DNA of 64,000 nt from Melieria omissa (GCA_963971225.1 OZ020267.1:54081590-54145589); one strand, 5' to 3'; positions 1-11,078 are shown, counted from the stretch's first letter. Translations and numbers: made by a program. Notes: a model not told the origin generated them from the sequence alone.

Positions 1-575
1 ATTTTTTTCACAGTTTCAAAGTTTTTTTCTATACAAAGTATTAACCCTTTCTTGACTCGGTCAGATTTTGAATTTAAAAAAATTAACCAAATTTTAAGTT
101 AAACATCCAATTAAATCATGTTTCTCCATACGAAAAGTTTGAATCATCGCTGACACCATCAGATTTTGATTAAAAAAAAATTTAAAACACGTGTCTAACT
201 ATTTTCGATTTCAAGTCTTTTCAAAAAGCATTAATTCATATTTTTTCACAGTTTCAAAGTTTTTTTCTATACAAAGTATTAACACTTTCTTGACCCGGTC
301 AGATTTTGAATTTAAAAAAATTAACAACACGCACCGAATTATTTATCGTTTTAAGTTAAACATCCTGTTTCTCCATACAAACTTTCTGCTGACACCATCA
401 GATTTTGATTTAAAAAAAATTTAAAACACGTGTTTAACTATTTTCGATTTCAAGTGTTTTTATAAATTTTCAAGTCAATCGTTTCATATATTTTTCATAG
501 TCTTCCCGTATACGAACCTTAACCCATTGTTGAACCCGTTAAATTTTGTTTTTCGCAAAGTTAAAAACTTCTCCA
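1..575. repeat. Degenerate tandem satellite, family A (first array)
   Basis: About three to four diverged monomers. The block at 1-85 recurs almost unchanged at 241-325. Each unit carries a TTTCTCCATACAAA-like segment, then TTAACCC plus a TTGAC..GTCAGATTTT core, then an A-run and an ATTTTCGATTTCAAGTGTTTT segment. The same family reappears at 15920-17670. No coding capacity; the short reading frames here are incidental. The left edge is cut by the window. Confidence 0.75.
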
Positions 576-1062
576 GGCGCACAGCTCTAATGAAACTTAG
601 GAGATCTCTTTTGTGGTGTTTGACGTGCTTGATGGCTCAGGTGTTGTCTCCTGCTGTGAGATACAGCATTGCAGTGGAGAATGAGGTGCTCCAGCAACGG
701 GGGAGGTTTGGGGCTTCAAACCCCCTTATTACAAAATTGCTGGTGAAAAATATTATTCCAAATGTCTTGGGCTAAAAAGTTGCATGCAAAACCTCCCAAA
801 AAGAAGTCCTGTGTACGTCACTGCGCTTCAGTGTTTCCTTCGCTTCTTCACAGAACCAACACGTGATGTCTTGTTCTCCAAGACAGAACGTGTGATTCAT
901 GTGCATCTAATTTTTGTCCAAAACAAGGCACAAAGTTCTTCTTTGTTGGCTTCTAAAGATCAGAAATTGTTCCAAATCTGTTTAATGATTGACTTGATGG
1001 CTAAGCTCGACAAACTGTTAAGCGAACCAGGGATGTAACCCGCTGGTCCAACAAGCTTCGAA
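575..1062 (-). pseudogene. Non-LTR retrotransposon (LINE) C-terminal remnant
   Basis: No intact frame exists, but on the minus strand the order of pieces fits the end of an insect LINE ORF2 of the Jockey/R1-like type. A stretch around 1000-920 reads IKSIIKQIW..SLEANKEEL. A Cys-rich segment near 900-800 reads FCLGEQDITCWFCEEAKET, resembling the C-terminal CxxC zinc-knuckle region. A second piece near 690-650 reads LEHLILHCNAVSHSR, with the HxxxxC half of such a knuckle. The extreme C-terminus near 620-580 reads KRDLLSFIRAVRLE. Several stops and frameshifts separate the pieces, so this is an old dead copy. Family-level assignment is inference from motif order. Confidence 0.5.
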
Positions 1063-3357
1063 GCACATATCGCTGAGGCCGTCTAGTAGCATTTGAGCCC
1101 AAGTTTCTTTATTTTCTGAATCATTTTGCAAAAGATCTTAACTTACTTTTGCAATAATTTAAGATGGCTGACGTTTGCCAAATGAATCAGAAATCATTTT
1201 ATGGGCAATCAATCTGATTAGAGTTTTTTCATAAAAAGGATCTTCACAACATTAAACTCTACTAAAAATTATGTCACCATTTGACGTGTAAAATTTGGCC
1301 CGCAAAAACTTGTTCCCAGTCGGATGTTGGCCAATAAATTTCTCCTAATTTCAGCCAACTGGGGGCCAATGTTGACGTTGCTCACTTTAGGAAATCTTCA
1401 CGTAAATATTTGCGCACAGATTAACTGCTGCCGTGTACCAACCGTTTGCCAGGCAGTCACCGGCGAATATGTAAAGTACACGCAGTATTTTCCAGCGAAA
1501 AGCACTGCAAACATTTGAATATATTTAATCTTTCGCAAACACTGCAAGCTTCGTGTTGCTTTTGTTTTGGTTTTTTTCCATGGGAAACAATGAAGGAAAC
1601 GATGAATACCTTGAAATGGAATTTGTGGAAATTTATAGACCACAAATTTCATTGCATTAGAAGAAAGACAGATAATGCTTGGCTTTTGTTTTCGTGTAAG
1701 CTTCATTTTTTGTTATTTGTTTTTTTGACTCTCTGTCTGTGTGTTTGTGTGTGCGTGTGTGGAAAACAGAAATGTCAACAATTTCCGTTCGTGTCCTTTC
1801 TTTGCACGTTGCTTGCATATTTTTGCAAAAATTTGCTTTCATTTCATTTCAGTTTTGTTTTTGCATATCTTTTTTGTGCCAAGGAGTCGCATTGCAGGAC
1901 GAGCAGCTTTTAATCCGCTTCGTCAAATCGAATGAGAGGCGCAGCTAAAGTCGAAACAAAGACGCGCTCAAGTGACATCTGACATGGACATACAACAACT
2001 ACAAGGCTTACAACAACAACTATAGTACTAATGTACCGAAAAATAATAATAAATAAGTAGAACAACTACGGGCGCACTGAGTTGACAGGTCGTCTGACAG
2101 TGTAAACAACGCACCGAAAAAACACATAAATATAAAACAACAACAACAAACAACTTTAAGGCAACCAAATAGATGGCGCTCCATCGCCCGCTGCCTTCTG
2201 TACATAAACGGAACTCATACGGTAGCATTTGGCGTGTGTGTGTGTGTGTGTGTGTTGGTGTGTCGGTTTGTGTTGGTGTGTACACAAATTTTTATCTAGT
2301 CGCATGTCCATTAGAAGTATTAAAGTCTAAATAAATATTTCGAGTGGCAGCAATAACAATGACTACAACAGCAAACGTTTCAACAAAAACAACAACAACA
2401 ACAACAATAATAATAACAACAACAAAATTTCATCTATCAATTCACCTTAAAGTCAGAAAATCTATTTCACTTAGATTTCTATGCGAGCGTTGGCAACATT
2501 GTGGGCAAATGTCTCTGTTGTTGTTGCTTCTTATTGTTGTTCTTGTTGTTGTTGTTGTTGTTGTCGTCGTTACTGTTGGCGCATTTGATGTTATTATGGC
2601 GCAATAAATAAAGCAAAAGCAAATTCATTTCATTTAAGTATTTTCAGCTTGACACCAGCACGAACCACTACAACAACAACACAACCACGCGACCTCTCCC
2701 CCTTTCGCCACTGTGGCCATGGTGTACAGTAAAAATCATATTTATTATTTGTCGTCGTTTATTTTCTCTACTGGCTACTGTCTTTCATTTTGCCATTGTC
2801 TGCTAGTCCATTGTTGTTGTTGCATTTTTGAAAGAACATAAAGGAATAAATTACAAAAAAATTAACTTAAAATAAATACTCGAACATAGTAAACAAAAAA
2901 AAAAACAAAAATTCTAAATTTATCACAAGGCTTCAGTTATCGCACTCGTGGTTCGCACACGCAACACTTTTGCACTAAAATTGTAATATATTTAATTTTA
3001 TTTACGCAACACTTAAAGTGAAATTTTTTAATCTCAGATTTCGACCCAAATAGTTGTGGTTTATTCCATTCCTGTGCGCACTTAGAAATATGTGTGTTCT
3101 GGCTATTTTATATTGTTCGTAGAATATTTTTTGGATCAATGTCATACAAATTCGTAGTAAAATTAAATCCATGGTTTTTCAATAGTTGACTTTAGTAATT
3201 TGTATCTCGCGGAGGAGAGGAGTAATCGGGTTGTTTTAACTGGAGTTAGGAAGATACGATTTCCTACTAAGAAAACTTCTTGGGCAGTTTTACGATTATT
3301 TCATTCAGTTTTGCTTGAAAGCGCTTAAAAGATGGACGAAGCAACGCTAGAATACCA
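1063..3357. other. Non-coding AT-rich stretch with microsatellites
   Basis: No supported gene. It contains a TG run near 1736-1761, a GT run near 2233-2254, a CAA/CAG tract at about 2362-2430 and a GTT tract at about 2515-2571. Short open frames (for example 1446-1913) are low-complexity read-throughs without recognisable domains. GAAA/CAAC richness is typical of fly intron or intergenic DNA. Confidence 0.6.
2362..2571. repeat. CAA and GTT trinucleotide microsatellites
   Basis: A CAA-type tract (2362-2430) is followed about 85 bp later by a complementary GTT-type tract (2515-2571). The two are mutually inverted and could pair as a long imperfect hairpin in single strands. Translations of both are homopolymeric (T/N or L/V) and not credible proteins. 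Confidence 0.8.
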
Positions 3358-3660
3358 CACATTTTACAGTTTTTCTTCCTAAGCCAGACGGCCGAAAATG
3401 TTAATAGTTTTTCTAGTCCTAGTAATGTAAGAGCCAATCAGGTATCATTTTGCTTTAGTCCATCTCGTTCTGGTTATTTTGAGGTCAAAAATGCACCAGA
3501 AAGAAAGGTCAATTGTTGAAAGGTCCCTAAAATCATGGAAATCCTTGAATCCAATGGTCATGTAAGCACTATTTTGATTATAGAGAAGTTAAACATTGCG
3601 GAAGAAACAGTTTGAAATCACTTGAATAAAGCTGGACACAAAAAGAAGCTCAAGTTTTAA
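3358..3660 (+). pseudogene. Mariner transposase N-terminal (HTH) relic
   Basis: Too broken for a simple ORF call, but recognisable. Reading from 3358 gives HILQFFFLSQTAENVNSF, corresponding to the first helix-turn-helix of mariner transposases. It continues to SPSRSGYFEVKNAPERK, equivalent to the RFRSGDFDVKDAPRSGRP linker. After a frameshift near 3510 the second HTH follows: KIMEILESNGHVSTILI, then EKLNIAEETV, an in-frame stop at 3613, and NHLNKAGHKKKLKF. The alignment stops at about 3660; the catalytic D,D34D domain is absent and no terminal inverted repeats are visible. Homology is to the KIMEI..HVS..NIDHKTV type seen in many insect mariners. It differs from the HTH at 16334, so it is a separate lineage. 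Confidence 0.75.
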
Positions 3661-4464
3661 ACAATAATTTTTTTTTCACTAAACTTCTCCACTCTTCAAT
3701 TTAAGGCTCGTCTGCGATTTTGTCGAATTTTCGTTTTAGTACTTTACTGCTTTGACTGGAGTTTTCATTCATAAAATAAAGAAAAATCAATAAATTACGT
3801 GACCTATATTTGGCTCACGTTCGCGTCAAGTAGAACCAACGCAAGTTGACCAATAAAACGTCCTTTCATAAAACCAAACTGCCGCTTACAACGTTCGAGT
3901 GTGAGAATATCAGACGTGAACATTTCACCCTAATTTTTTTATGGTGAAGAATTTTTTCGCACTGCTTTTCACGCACAGCACACATACACTCACGCACTCA
4001 CTTAACGCATTTTGGAGATAATGCGTTAAGGTTTTATGATGACATGACGCGACATTTAGCTGCGTTGACAATTTGAAACCCAGCGATTTTCGCTTAGCCG
4101 CACATAATGAATGATTTGAAATAATGCTCTTTGTTGTTGTTGTTGTTGTTGTTGTTTTATTTATTACAACAACAAAATATTGTCTACTGTGCGTCTGACA
4201 TATAAATGCTTGAATTCGAATGGCACATGAGGCATTAGGCGCATGTTTGGCAATTTTTAGCAATTTAAATATATAAAAAAATATCTTAAAAAAACATATA
4301 TGAAATACTGCTGCCAACTTCCAGATAATTCTACATCCTTGTTTAGTAAGAATTAACCTTATTTTTATGTTTCAAATCACCAGCAGAATTGGAATCACGT
4401 CAACCAGGAGACACCTTTTCTTTGAGTCCCTCTACGGACTTCAATTTTGAATTTTTCTTAGCTA
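3661..4464. other. Non-coding stretch
   Basis: AT-rich, with a GTT run at about 4131-4156. A 130-residue minus-strand open frame (4317-3925) spans the microsatellite and shows no domain. Nothing else supported. Confidence 0.5.
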
Positions 4465-5408
4465 CATTGTGACCGAAAAATTTCCGGAAATTCTCATTTA
4501 AAATTCGCGCGCTGTATATTTTTCGATATTTTAAGTTTATGTAGGTTGGTAGCACTGTCCTTAATTACTATGCCAAAAATGAGCGCGATCTGTCAGACAG
4601 TTTGTTACGGCAGCTGTTGAAACCAGTTCACCTCAGTAGTGCGTTGCGATTTTGTTGAGAATTTTCTTCAAAATGATACCGTGAACAGATCTCTTTGGAC
4701 GTGCTTGATCGTGCCAATTCCGATCCAACTTTCATGGAACGCATCATAACTGGTGACGAGACATGGGTCTACGAGTACGACATGCAAACAAGCCAACAAT
4801 CATCGGAATGGAGAGGAAAAGACGAGCCGAAACCGAAAAAACCACGCCAAAGTCGCTCGAAAATCAAGGTAATGCTGATTGTTTTCTTCGATATTCGTGG
4901 TGAGGTGCATCATGAATTCGTCCCTGAAGGACAAACAGTCGGTAAAGACTATTATTTGACTGTTTTAAGACGTTTGCGTGAAAATATCCGCCGTAAACGG
5001 CCTCAATTGTGGAAGGATAATTCATGGATTTTTCATGACGATAATGCTCCCTCGCACCGAGCCAACATTATCAACGATTTTAAGGCCAAACATTCAATAA
5101 ATACCATCGAACAGCCACCGTATTCACCTGATCTTGCACCGTGTGACTTTTTCCTGTTTCCCAAACTCAAATTACCACTCAGAGGAACGCGTTTTGAATC
5201 CATAGAAGACGTAAAACAGAATTCGCAGAGGGAACTCAAAGCCATACCGGAAAGCGCCTATAAAAAATATTTTGATGATTGGAAGAAACGTTGGCATATG
5301 TGTATCGCTTCTAATGGAGCATATTTTGAAGGAGATAAAATAAATATTGATGAAGATTAAGAATTTTGCGTTTTATTTAAAATTTCCGGAAACTTTTCGG
5401 TCACAAGG
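4465..5408 (+). mobile_element. Mariner element, internally deleted, 944 bp
   Basis: Terminal inverted repeats of about 28-30 bp: the left end reads CATTGTGACCGAAAAATTTC and the right end is the complement of CCTTGTGACCGAAAAGTTTC. TA dinucleotides flank both ends (4463-4464 and 5409-5410), the mariner target duplication. Full-length mariners are about 1.25-1.3 kb. Here a deletion near 4675-4690 joins the 5' untranslated region directly to the middle of the transposase, removing both HTH motifs. Each TIR includes the dyad TTTCCGGAAA. The element sits directly against the left arm of the foldback element that starts at 5412. Confidence 0.92.
4695..5360 (+). pseudogene. Mariner transposase, catalytic domain only
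   Basis: A 221-codon frame covering the catalytic and C-terminal part of a mariner transposase (normal length about 345 residues). The first catalytic Asp is in ITGDETW (about residue 22). The second is in HDDNAPSH. The third is in YSPDLAPCD, with exactly 34 residues between the second and third Asp (D,D34D). Downstream are FFLFPKLKLPL and the C-terminal KKRWHMCIASNG..FEGDK. All three acidic residues are present and no internal stop is seen. The N-terminal DNA-binding region is missing, so it could not bind its own TIR. In-frame codons extend upstream to a stop at about 4674, so the listed ATG is only the first Met and not the ancestral start. Confidence 0.92.
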
Positions 5409-5411
5409 TAT

Positions 5412-6127
5412 GTGTATCGGCGTTTTGAAAGTTTACATCTGAATATTTTTTTAGGGGGGGTCAAAGTTTTCCCCTTTTTGTTCATTCTTATGATGAATCG
5501 GCATACGAAAACCATACGAAACCAAACCTGTGTCCAAACACTTAACAAAATTGTTTACCACATCAAGTTTTATATGTAATGGTTGGAAAAGAATTTTTTT
5601 TGTTGGCACAAGCAGTGGATGGAAAATATTATGCTCGGCTAATGTGCATTCAGCTCTCGCCTTCCATTGTTTTTTCCATTCCACGTGCAAGTTTTGTAGG
5701 AGATTTTAGTACCAATTTTGAATAAGTACGAAATAAATACGTAAAGACATTTTCAGCTTTGGCTTAATTCTGGAGTTCAAGTTAATTTTTGAGCTTTGAT
5801 GCATTCAGAGACCCATAGTAGAATTTTATGGCGAATATTTTCGTGGTACATTTTATCCTTAAGACGTCCTGTTTTACAGGACATTTTTGGCATTTTAGAA
5901 AAGAAGGGTCAAATTTACCCATAAAAATAGGAGCTACAGGGTTAAAATGCTTCACAAAAATGTTCTTCGTAGTATTTTACATCAAATTGCTGAACACATC
6001 ATATACCTAAAATGTCAGGTTACATGGTTTTCGTATGCCGATTCACCATAAGAATGAGCAAAAAGGGAAAAACTTTGAGCCTCTCAAAAAAATGCAGATA
6101 TAAACTTTCAAAACGCCGATACACGTA
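5412..6127. mobile_element. Foldback / long-TIR non-autonomous element
   Basis: Two inverted arms of about 104 bp, 5412-5514 and 6024-6127, about 88 percent identical by eye. Both begin GTGTATCGGCGTTTTGAAAG and end near CGGCATACGAAAACCAT. The ~510 bp between them has no convincing gene. The outer ends are not sharp enough to name a target duplication, and superfamily is unknown. The mariner ending at 5408 abuts the left arm, and its TA target lies at the arm's tip. Confidence 0.7.
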
Positions 6128-6595
6128 TATCTTTTTTTTGCCCCCTCTACCAGAATCCGTTGTCAGAACATTGTTATTATTGTTATAAAAAAAAGTTTGA
6201 TTTTGTTCGACTTTTAACTTTAATTCAGATACATTTTCTAAATAATTTTAACTGAAGTCAAACTTTAACTTTTAATTTTTTATTATGTTTAAGTAATTTA
6301 ATTTAAATTTAAAAACGAAAAGTATACACTTTTTTCAACGTTAAATCTTTACATAGAAAAGACCGAAATTATAGAAATTTTTTCTTCGACTTTTTTTTAT
6401 TTTAATTCTTTTAAATCTTTTAAGTAATTTTTACTGAAGTCAATGAAGAAATTTTCAATTTTTAATCAAGCGGAAAATCATTTTATGTTTAATTTATTAT
6501 AACAGCCACAACGATATGGTTCCTGTCATATGACAACACTCTAAAAAACTGGGTACAATAACAAAAATAACAAAATAGTATGGGACGTATGGGTA
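6128..6595 (+). repeat. Diverged partial copy of the TTAA element at 7753
   Basis: The segment TATAACAGCCACAACGATAT.. followed by GACAACACTCTAAAAAACTGGG (about 6497-6555) matches 8108-8166 inside the TTAA-flanked element. Weaker similarity extends upstream, including an ACTGAAGTCAATGAAG-like block. It is in direct orientation relative to 7753-8284. The TTAA-proximal end is not found, so it is truncated. No gene. Confidence 0.5.
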
Positions 6596-7036
6596 TAGAC
6601 GTCTGCATGAATGGACTCAAAACGTGTTTTGACTCATTCACTCTTTACCTACTCCCTCACTCACATTCATTTTTGTGAATGGGAATGAATGAGTCATAAT
6701 TTCTCTCCGAGCGAGAGATTCACTCAGACAGCACAGAGTAAAATACAGTTTTGAGTGTATTCATAAATTGAATGAGTCATTTTATACTGTACTCAAAGAG
6801 AAACTGTATTCACTTTATGATATGAATACAGCAAAATCAAATGAATGCATCGCGTCATTCATATTGAGTAGTGTGTCCCAAAATGAAATGAAATGCTTCT
6901 CTATCAAGTTTTAGCAAAGTTTGTTGAGAATAAAACTATTAAATAAGTTAAATTAAATCGAACTATAACAATAATTATATTTAACTAGCAGGTTTTCGCA
7001 CGCAAGTCAACATAAGCAATTAATCAAGTTTCTCTT

Positions 7037-7699
7037 TTGTGTCCTCATAACTTAAAGAAATTTTGTGGAACTCTGACAGACAATTTTGAACCTATACGGA
7101 AATTTAAAGATAAACTTAATTTTTATTTAAATACTTTATTGCTCCCAAATTTGACCATTTATCATAAAATTGCTTTATATTTGTTTCCTCCAACTAATAA
7201 GTTAGTTCTTTTTAATGAAAGTGAGAAAGATTTGGTCAAAGAAACCTGTATTCAAATAATGAGAAGCTACTTGAATGATTCCGATTTGGGGAATGAAGGA
7301 AGTATTTCCTCAGTAATTTCTCCAGCAAACCCCTTTTCTGATTTCATCCAGCCAATGCCAATTTTAAGTAGACAAGATTCTGTAATTAATGAATTACAAG
7401 TCTATGAAAACACAAACGAGCCTTACAGTGAAAATTTTAATGTCCTGGAGTGGTGGTCGGTAAACAAATCAAAGTTTCCACTCATGTACAAAATGAGCTG
7501 CATGGTTTCAGCCACACCAGCAAGCAGTGCAGCATCAGAAAGGGCGTTTTCCCTCGCAAGAGGACTCATTTCAGAAAAGAGGTGTTTAATTGGACTAAAC
7601 CAAGTTTTGGTTAATCAAATTATGTTTTTAAACTCAAACATACCAAAAGAAAAGATATCAGAGTATTTAGACTTAGATAGTGTTAACAATGAATTGTAG
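7037..7699 (+). pseudogene. hAT transposase, C-terminal dimerisation region
   Basis: A 220-codon frame. Residues about 133-205 carry the hAT C-terminal dimerisation signature: FNVLEWWSVNKSKFPLM, then VSATPASSAASERAFSLA, then SEKRCLIG and VNQIMFLNSNI. hAT transposases are normally about 600 residues with an N-terminal BED zinc finger and a split catalytic domain. Both are absent, so this is a truncated, non-autonomous remnant. There are no internal stops, suggesting moderate age. It is flanked by the inverted arms of the same element. Calling it pseudogene rather than functional gene rests on the missing domains. Confidence 0.88.
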
Positions 7700-7752
7700 T
7701 TATTAATTATAAGTTTTATTACACAGAATTGTATTTAATTTCACTTACTTAA

Positions 7753-8284
7753 CCCTTTCGCTATGTGGTATCCATATGGATACATGATGTTTGTGGACAT
7801 CTGACTCTTCTATGGTTGCAAAACTAAATTTTTTTGCTGATCCTTAAAATAGTTTAAAGTTTTAGGAAAAATACGAAAAAAAAATTAAATATTCATTTTT
7901 TTTTCGTATTTTTCCTAAAACTTTAAACTATTTAAAAAAAGTTAAAAAAAACAAGTGTACACGGTTATTTTTCTTGAAGTAGAAAAATAAGGTAAATTTT
8001 TAAATTAAAGACCCTTTCAATTTCGGATATATTTTTTAAACAACTTTGACGGAAGTATATGAAGAGACATTAAAATTTTAGATATGCGTAAACAAATTTA
8101 TGTTGAAGTTATTATTACAGCCACAACAATGTGTTTTCTCTCACATGAAAACACTCTAAGAACAGGGTCAGAATTTAAAATTTAAACAAATTGTTATGAA
8201 ATGTTGCCAATTTAATCACATAGAAGTATAAAACTATACATTTAAAATTGTAACTTTCCCCATTAAAAACTTGTAGCGAAAGGG
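7753..8284. mobile_element. TTAA-inserted piggyBac-like MITE, 532 bp
   Basis: Termini CCCTTTCGCTA / TAGCGAAAGGG (11 bp, perfect) are flanked by TTAA at 7749-7752 and 8285-8288, the piggyBac-superfamily target. A perfect 16-bp palindrome GTATCCATATGGATAC sits at 7768-7783. The insertion lies inside the right arm of the hAT element. The left arm at 6931-6960 shows the unoccupied site ATTAAATAAGTTAAATTAAA with a single TTAA at 6939-6942. No coding capacity. Assignment to piggyBac is inference from TTAA plus the CCC end. Confidence 0.85.
7847..7933. repeat. Near-perfect hairpin inside the TTAA MITE
   Basis: The left arm begins AAATAGTTTAAAGTTTTAGG (7847) and is matched by its complement ending at 7933. 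Arms of at least 33 bp are perfect, with a short AT loop. It lies about 90 bp inside the left end of the element. Confidence 0.9.
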
Positions 8285-8631
8285 TTAATTGTTATATTCT
8301 CAATAAATGTTGCCAAAATTTGATAAAGAAGCATTTTATTTCATTTTGAGACACACTGCTTAATATGAATGACTCAATGCATTCATTTTATGTTGCTGTA
8401 TTCATAGCATGAAATGAATACAGTTTCTCTTTGAGTACACTATAAAATGACTCATTTTAACGTGGTGTGTTATAACTCTCTCAATTTTGTGAATCATTCT
8501 TTTTGTGCACAGCTTTTGCTTTGATTACAGCATTTACTGTATTCACATTGTAATGATGCTCACAAAATGCGCACTCAGCAGAAGTGTCAACACTGTGGGA
8601 GAGAAAGTGAATGGAGCCATGCAGACGTCTA

Positions 8632-9884
8632 GTTGTTGATATAAACACACAGAAGACTAAATCGATAATCCTAGAATTTTAACTCTAAACTTGTGTGCGC
8701 CAAAGTGACCGCAGCTAATAAAAACTAATTTAAATTTTTTGAATTTTTCCCGCATGAAATTTTCAATGCTTTTGAATGTAATAAACCACAATATCTAATT
8801 TTGAGTTAATTCAATGCTGATATAGTAAATCAAATTACTAAACCGCCAAATTGCCGCTAATTGATTTCTATACTCAAAGCTATTGGTGCATGGGAACTTG
8901 CAAGTTCATGAAATTGTTTTGTGTTTTTGCTTTGTCGAATGATGGCAGAGTTGAGTTTTAAACTTCAACAATTCTACCATTTGTATGCCCACGCAGTCAT
9001 CAGTTAACCAGTCATCACTAACTGTAAGTTCTTCACTACTAGCGAACTTCATTGCAATTCGACTAATCCATCAATCTGCGGAAGAGCTCTTATATACATA
9101 CATATGTACTGGTATATAAGCAAATATGTACAATAGTCTATGCAAATTTACCTTCAGCATAATTAATCATCATATCAACACTACGCCAAAGTCAAGTAAA
9201 CAATAGCAACAACACGCGCTCACGAAACATTCGAGCAACGATTTATGTCTTTTTAATAGATCGTGAGTGAAGGTGTAATAAAAATCGCACACAAAACAAA
9301 AATGCAAAATCAATACAATGTTTTCATGTGTTTTTTTTAAGCTTTTGAGTGTAATTAAGCGACTTTAAATTGACGTTCATTACATGCTTTCACAATGCAC
9401 AATGGCTATGTTTTGGTTTATTAACCCATAAAACGCCAAGGCAAATTGTGGTTTATTGATTTGAAGCTGACGGTGAGATGAACTAAAGTTGACTATATTT
9501 TGTATTTGTGGACGTTTATTTTTAGATGATACTGTAATTATTTGAATTTAGAAAAGATGCTTGAGAAAGCATTTAAGGAACTTGAAAATAATTGAGTTGG
9601 GAAGATACTTGGAAAAGGATTTAATGAACTTGAAAATGAAAGAGTTAAAGAAGAGAAGTGAATGGGGTACAAAGGTGAGGTGGGAGTAGGGTGGAGATAC
9701 AAAGGTTAAGGTACAAAAAAGTATTTTATGAAGTCAACATTGTTTCAACAACTTGTTTTTGTTTGACTAAGCCAGCATGAGTGCTGAAGAAACCTCAAAG
9801 TTCACAAAAGAGTCAATTGGAGAGAAAATGTAAAATTCAGTTGCAGGAAAAGCATTTTGAGTTTACTATACTATACTATATATA
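8632..9884. other. Non-coding stretch with a short tandem duplication
   Basis: No gene supported. At about 9553-9650 a ~46-bp unit containing TTAAGGAACTTGAAAATAAT / TTAATGAACTTGAAAATGAA is present twice in tandem. The rest is unique AT-rich DNA. Confidence 0.5.
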
Positions 9885-10626
9885 TCAGGTGTACAACTTT
9901 GCTTCCGCCGTTTTCCGATAGGTGGCTGTACCGGCTGAGGCTGGTTGAAATACATAGATGGTAATGGCTTTAAAGTGAGTGTGGACAGTGCCTAACGAAT
10001 TGTCATCGCCGTTTCAGTGACAGTTGTTCTTGTTTTCGTATTATTCACGCTCGAAAATGTCCGTTTATGTGCCCAATTCTCGCCATTTGCGGGAAGTTTT
10101 ACTTTTCTGTTACAATTCGAAAAAAAATGCAGCTGAAGCGCATCGAATGCTCTCAGAAACTTACGGTGATGCTGCTCTGAGTGAAAGAACGTGTCGGGAG
10201 TGGTTTCAACAGCGGCCACAATATCAAGAGCGACATGACAAAGTCATCCTCCAACACGACAATGCTCGGCCTCACGTCACAAAAGTAGTCAAAAAGTACC
10301 TGGAAACGCTGAAATGGGAAGTCTTGCCCCACCCGCCGTATTCCCCTGATGTCGCCCCTTCTGACTTCCACCTATTCCGTTCGATGGCACACGGCCTGGC
10401 AGATCAACATTTTCAATCCTTCGAAGAATTGGAAAAATGGATTGCTTCATGGATAGCGTCAAAAGAGGACTCCTTTTTTCGAGCCGGGATCCGAAAATTG
10501 CCGGAAAGATGGGAGAAAGTTGTCGCTAGCGACGGACAATACTTTGAATAATACATCTGTAAGCACTTTTTCGCAATAAAGCTTTTAATTTTGGAAAAAA
10601 CGGCGGAAGCAAAGTTGTACACCTGA
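9885..10626 (+). mobile_element. Mariner element, internally deleted, 742 bp
   Basis: Perfect terminal inverted repeats of 30 bp beginning TCAGGTGTACAACTTTGCTT, with TA on each side (9883-9884 and 10627-10628). A central deletion reduces it from about 1.3 kb. Identity of the two TIRs suggests more recent mobility than the other mariners here. It encodes the fused transposase remnant at 10057-10551. Confidence 0.93.
10057..10551 (+). pseudogene. Mariner transposase, in-frame internal deletion
   Basis: A 164-residue frame from ATG 10057 (context CGAAAATGTC). Residues 1-50 are the first HTH: LLFCYNSKKNAAEAHRML, then ERTCREWFQ. The sequence then jumps in frame to the second half of the catalytic domain: VILQHDNARPH, YSPDVAPSDFHLF with the D,D34D spacing, and C-terminal KVVASDGQYFE. 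The second HTH, the linker, the WVPHEL-type region and the first catalytic Asp (TGDE motif) are deleted. It therefore cannot catalyse transposition. It could in principle still dimerise or bind TIRs and so act as a repressor; that is inference. It belongs to a different mariner subgroup from 4465 and 16140 (FHLFRSMAH instead of FFLFP.LKL). Confidence 0.92.
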
Positions 10627-11078
10627 TACTATAAACAAAATAAAAATCTTTACTTTTTCACTTCAGATAACAGAATAATTCATATTCTTTAATAATATTT
10701 ACAAGTAATAAGACCGGAAGTTGTGCTTATATGCTTTCAAAAAAACGCTGGACTGAACGTCAAAGAGCATTGAAAATATGCAGAATTTGATACTGGGAAA
10801 AGAAATTATCTGCTAAGATTGTCATAGATGTTCAACCATAGATCGAGGCACATTGGTCAAAGAAAATAAATAATGCTAAAATAATATTTTAGAATTATTT
10901 TAAGAATTACAAATCAAAACAAATAATACAAATTCACATTAAAGGCGTACAAAAGATTTCATTTTCGAGAGGTTCCAGAATTTCTGGTATATTTGTATGA
11001 TTAGGACTTTCAAGCTTTTCGGAGCACTGATTCTGAACAAATATTATTTGAGTGAATCAAAATGCAAGAAATTTTTTA
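10627..11078. other. Non-coding AT-rich stretch
   Basis: Nothing recognisable; no open frame of note. Confidence 0.45.

Larger units (their letters stand above)
6596..8631 (+). mobile_element. hAT-type element with long inverted arms, 2.0 kb
   Basis: The ends read TAGACGTCTGCATG (6596) and CATGCAGACGTCTA (8631). Imperfect inverted arms run about 365 bp inward; the best-conserved part includes GTACTCAAAGAGAAACTGTA and the AGTGTGTC..CAAAATGAAAT block. Between the arms lies a hAT transposase C-terminus (7037-7699). The right arm is interrupted by a TTAA-flanked insertion (7753-8284). No 8-bp target duplication is evident (TATGGGTA versus GTTGTTGA), so either it has decayed or the true termini lie slightly elsewhere. 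Confidence 0.8.
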
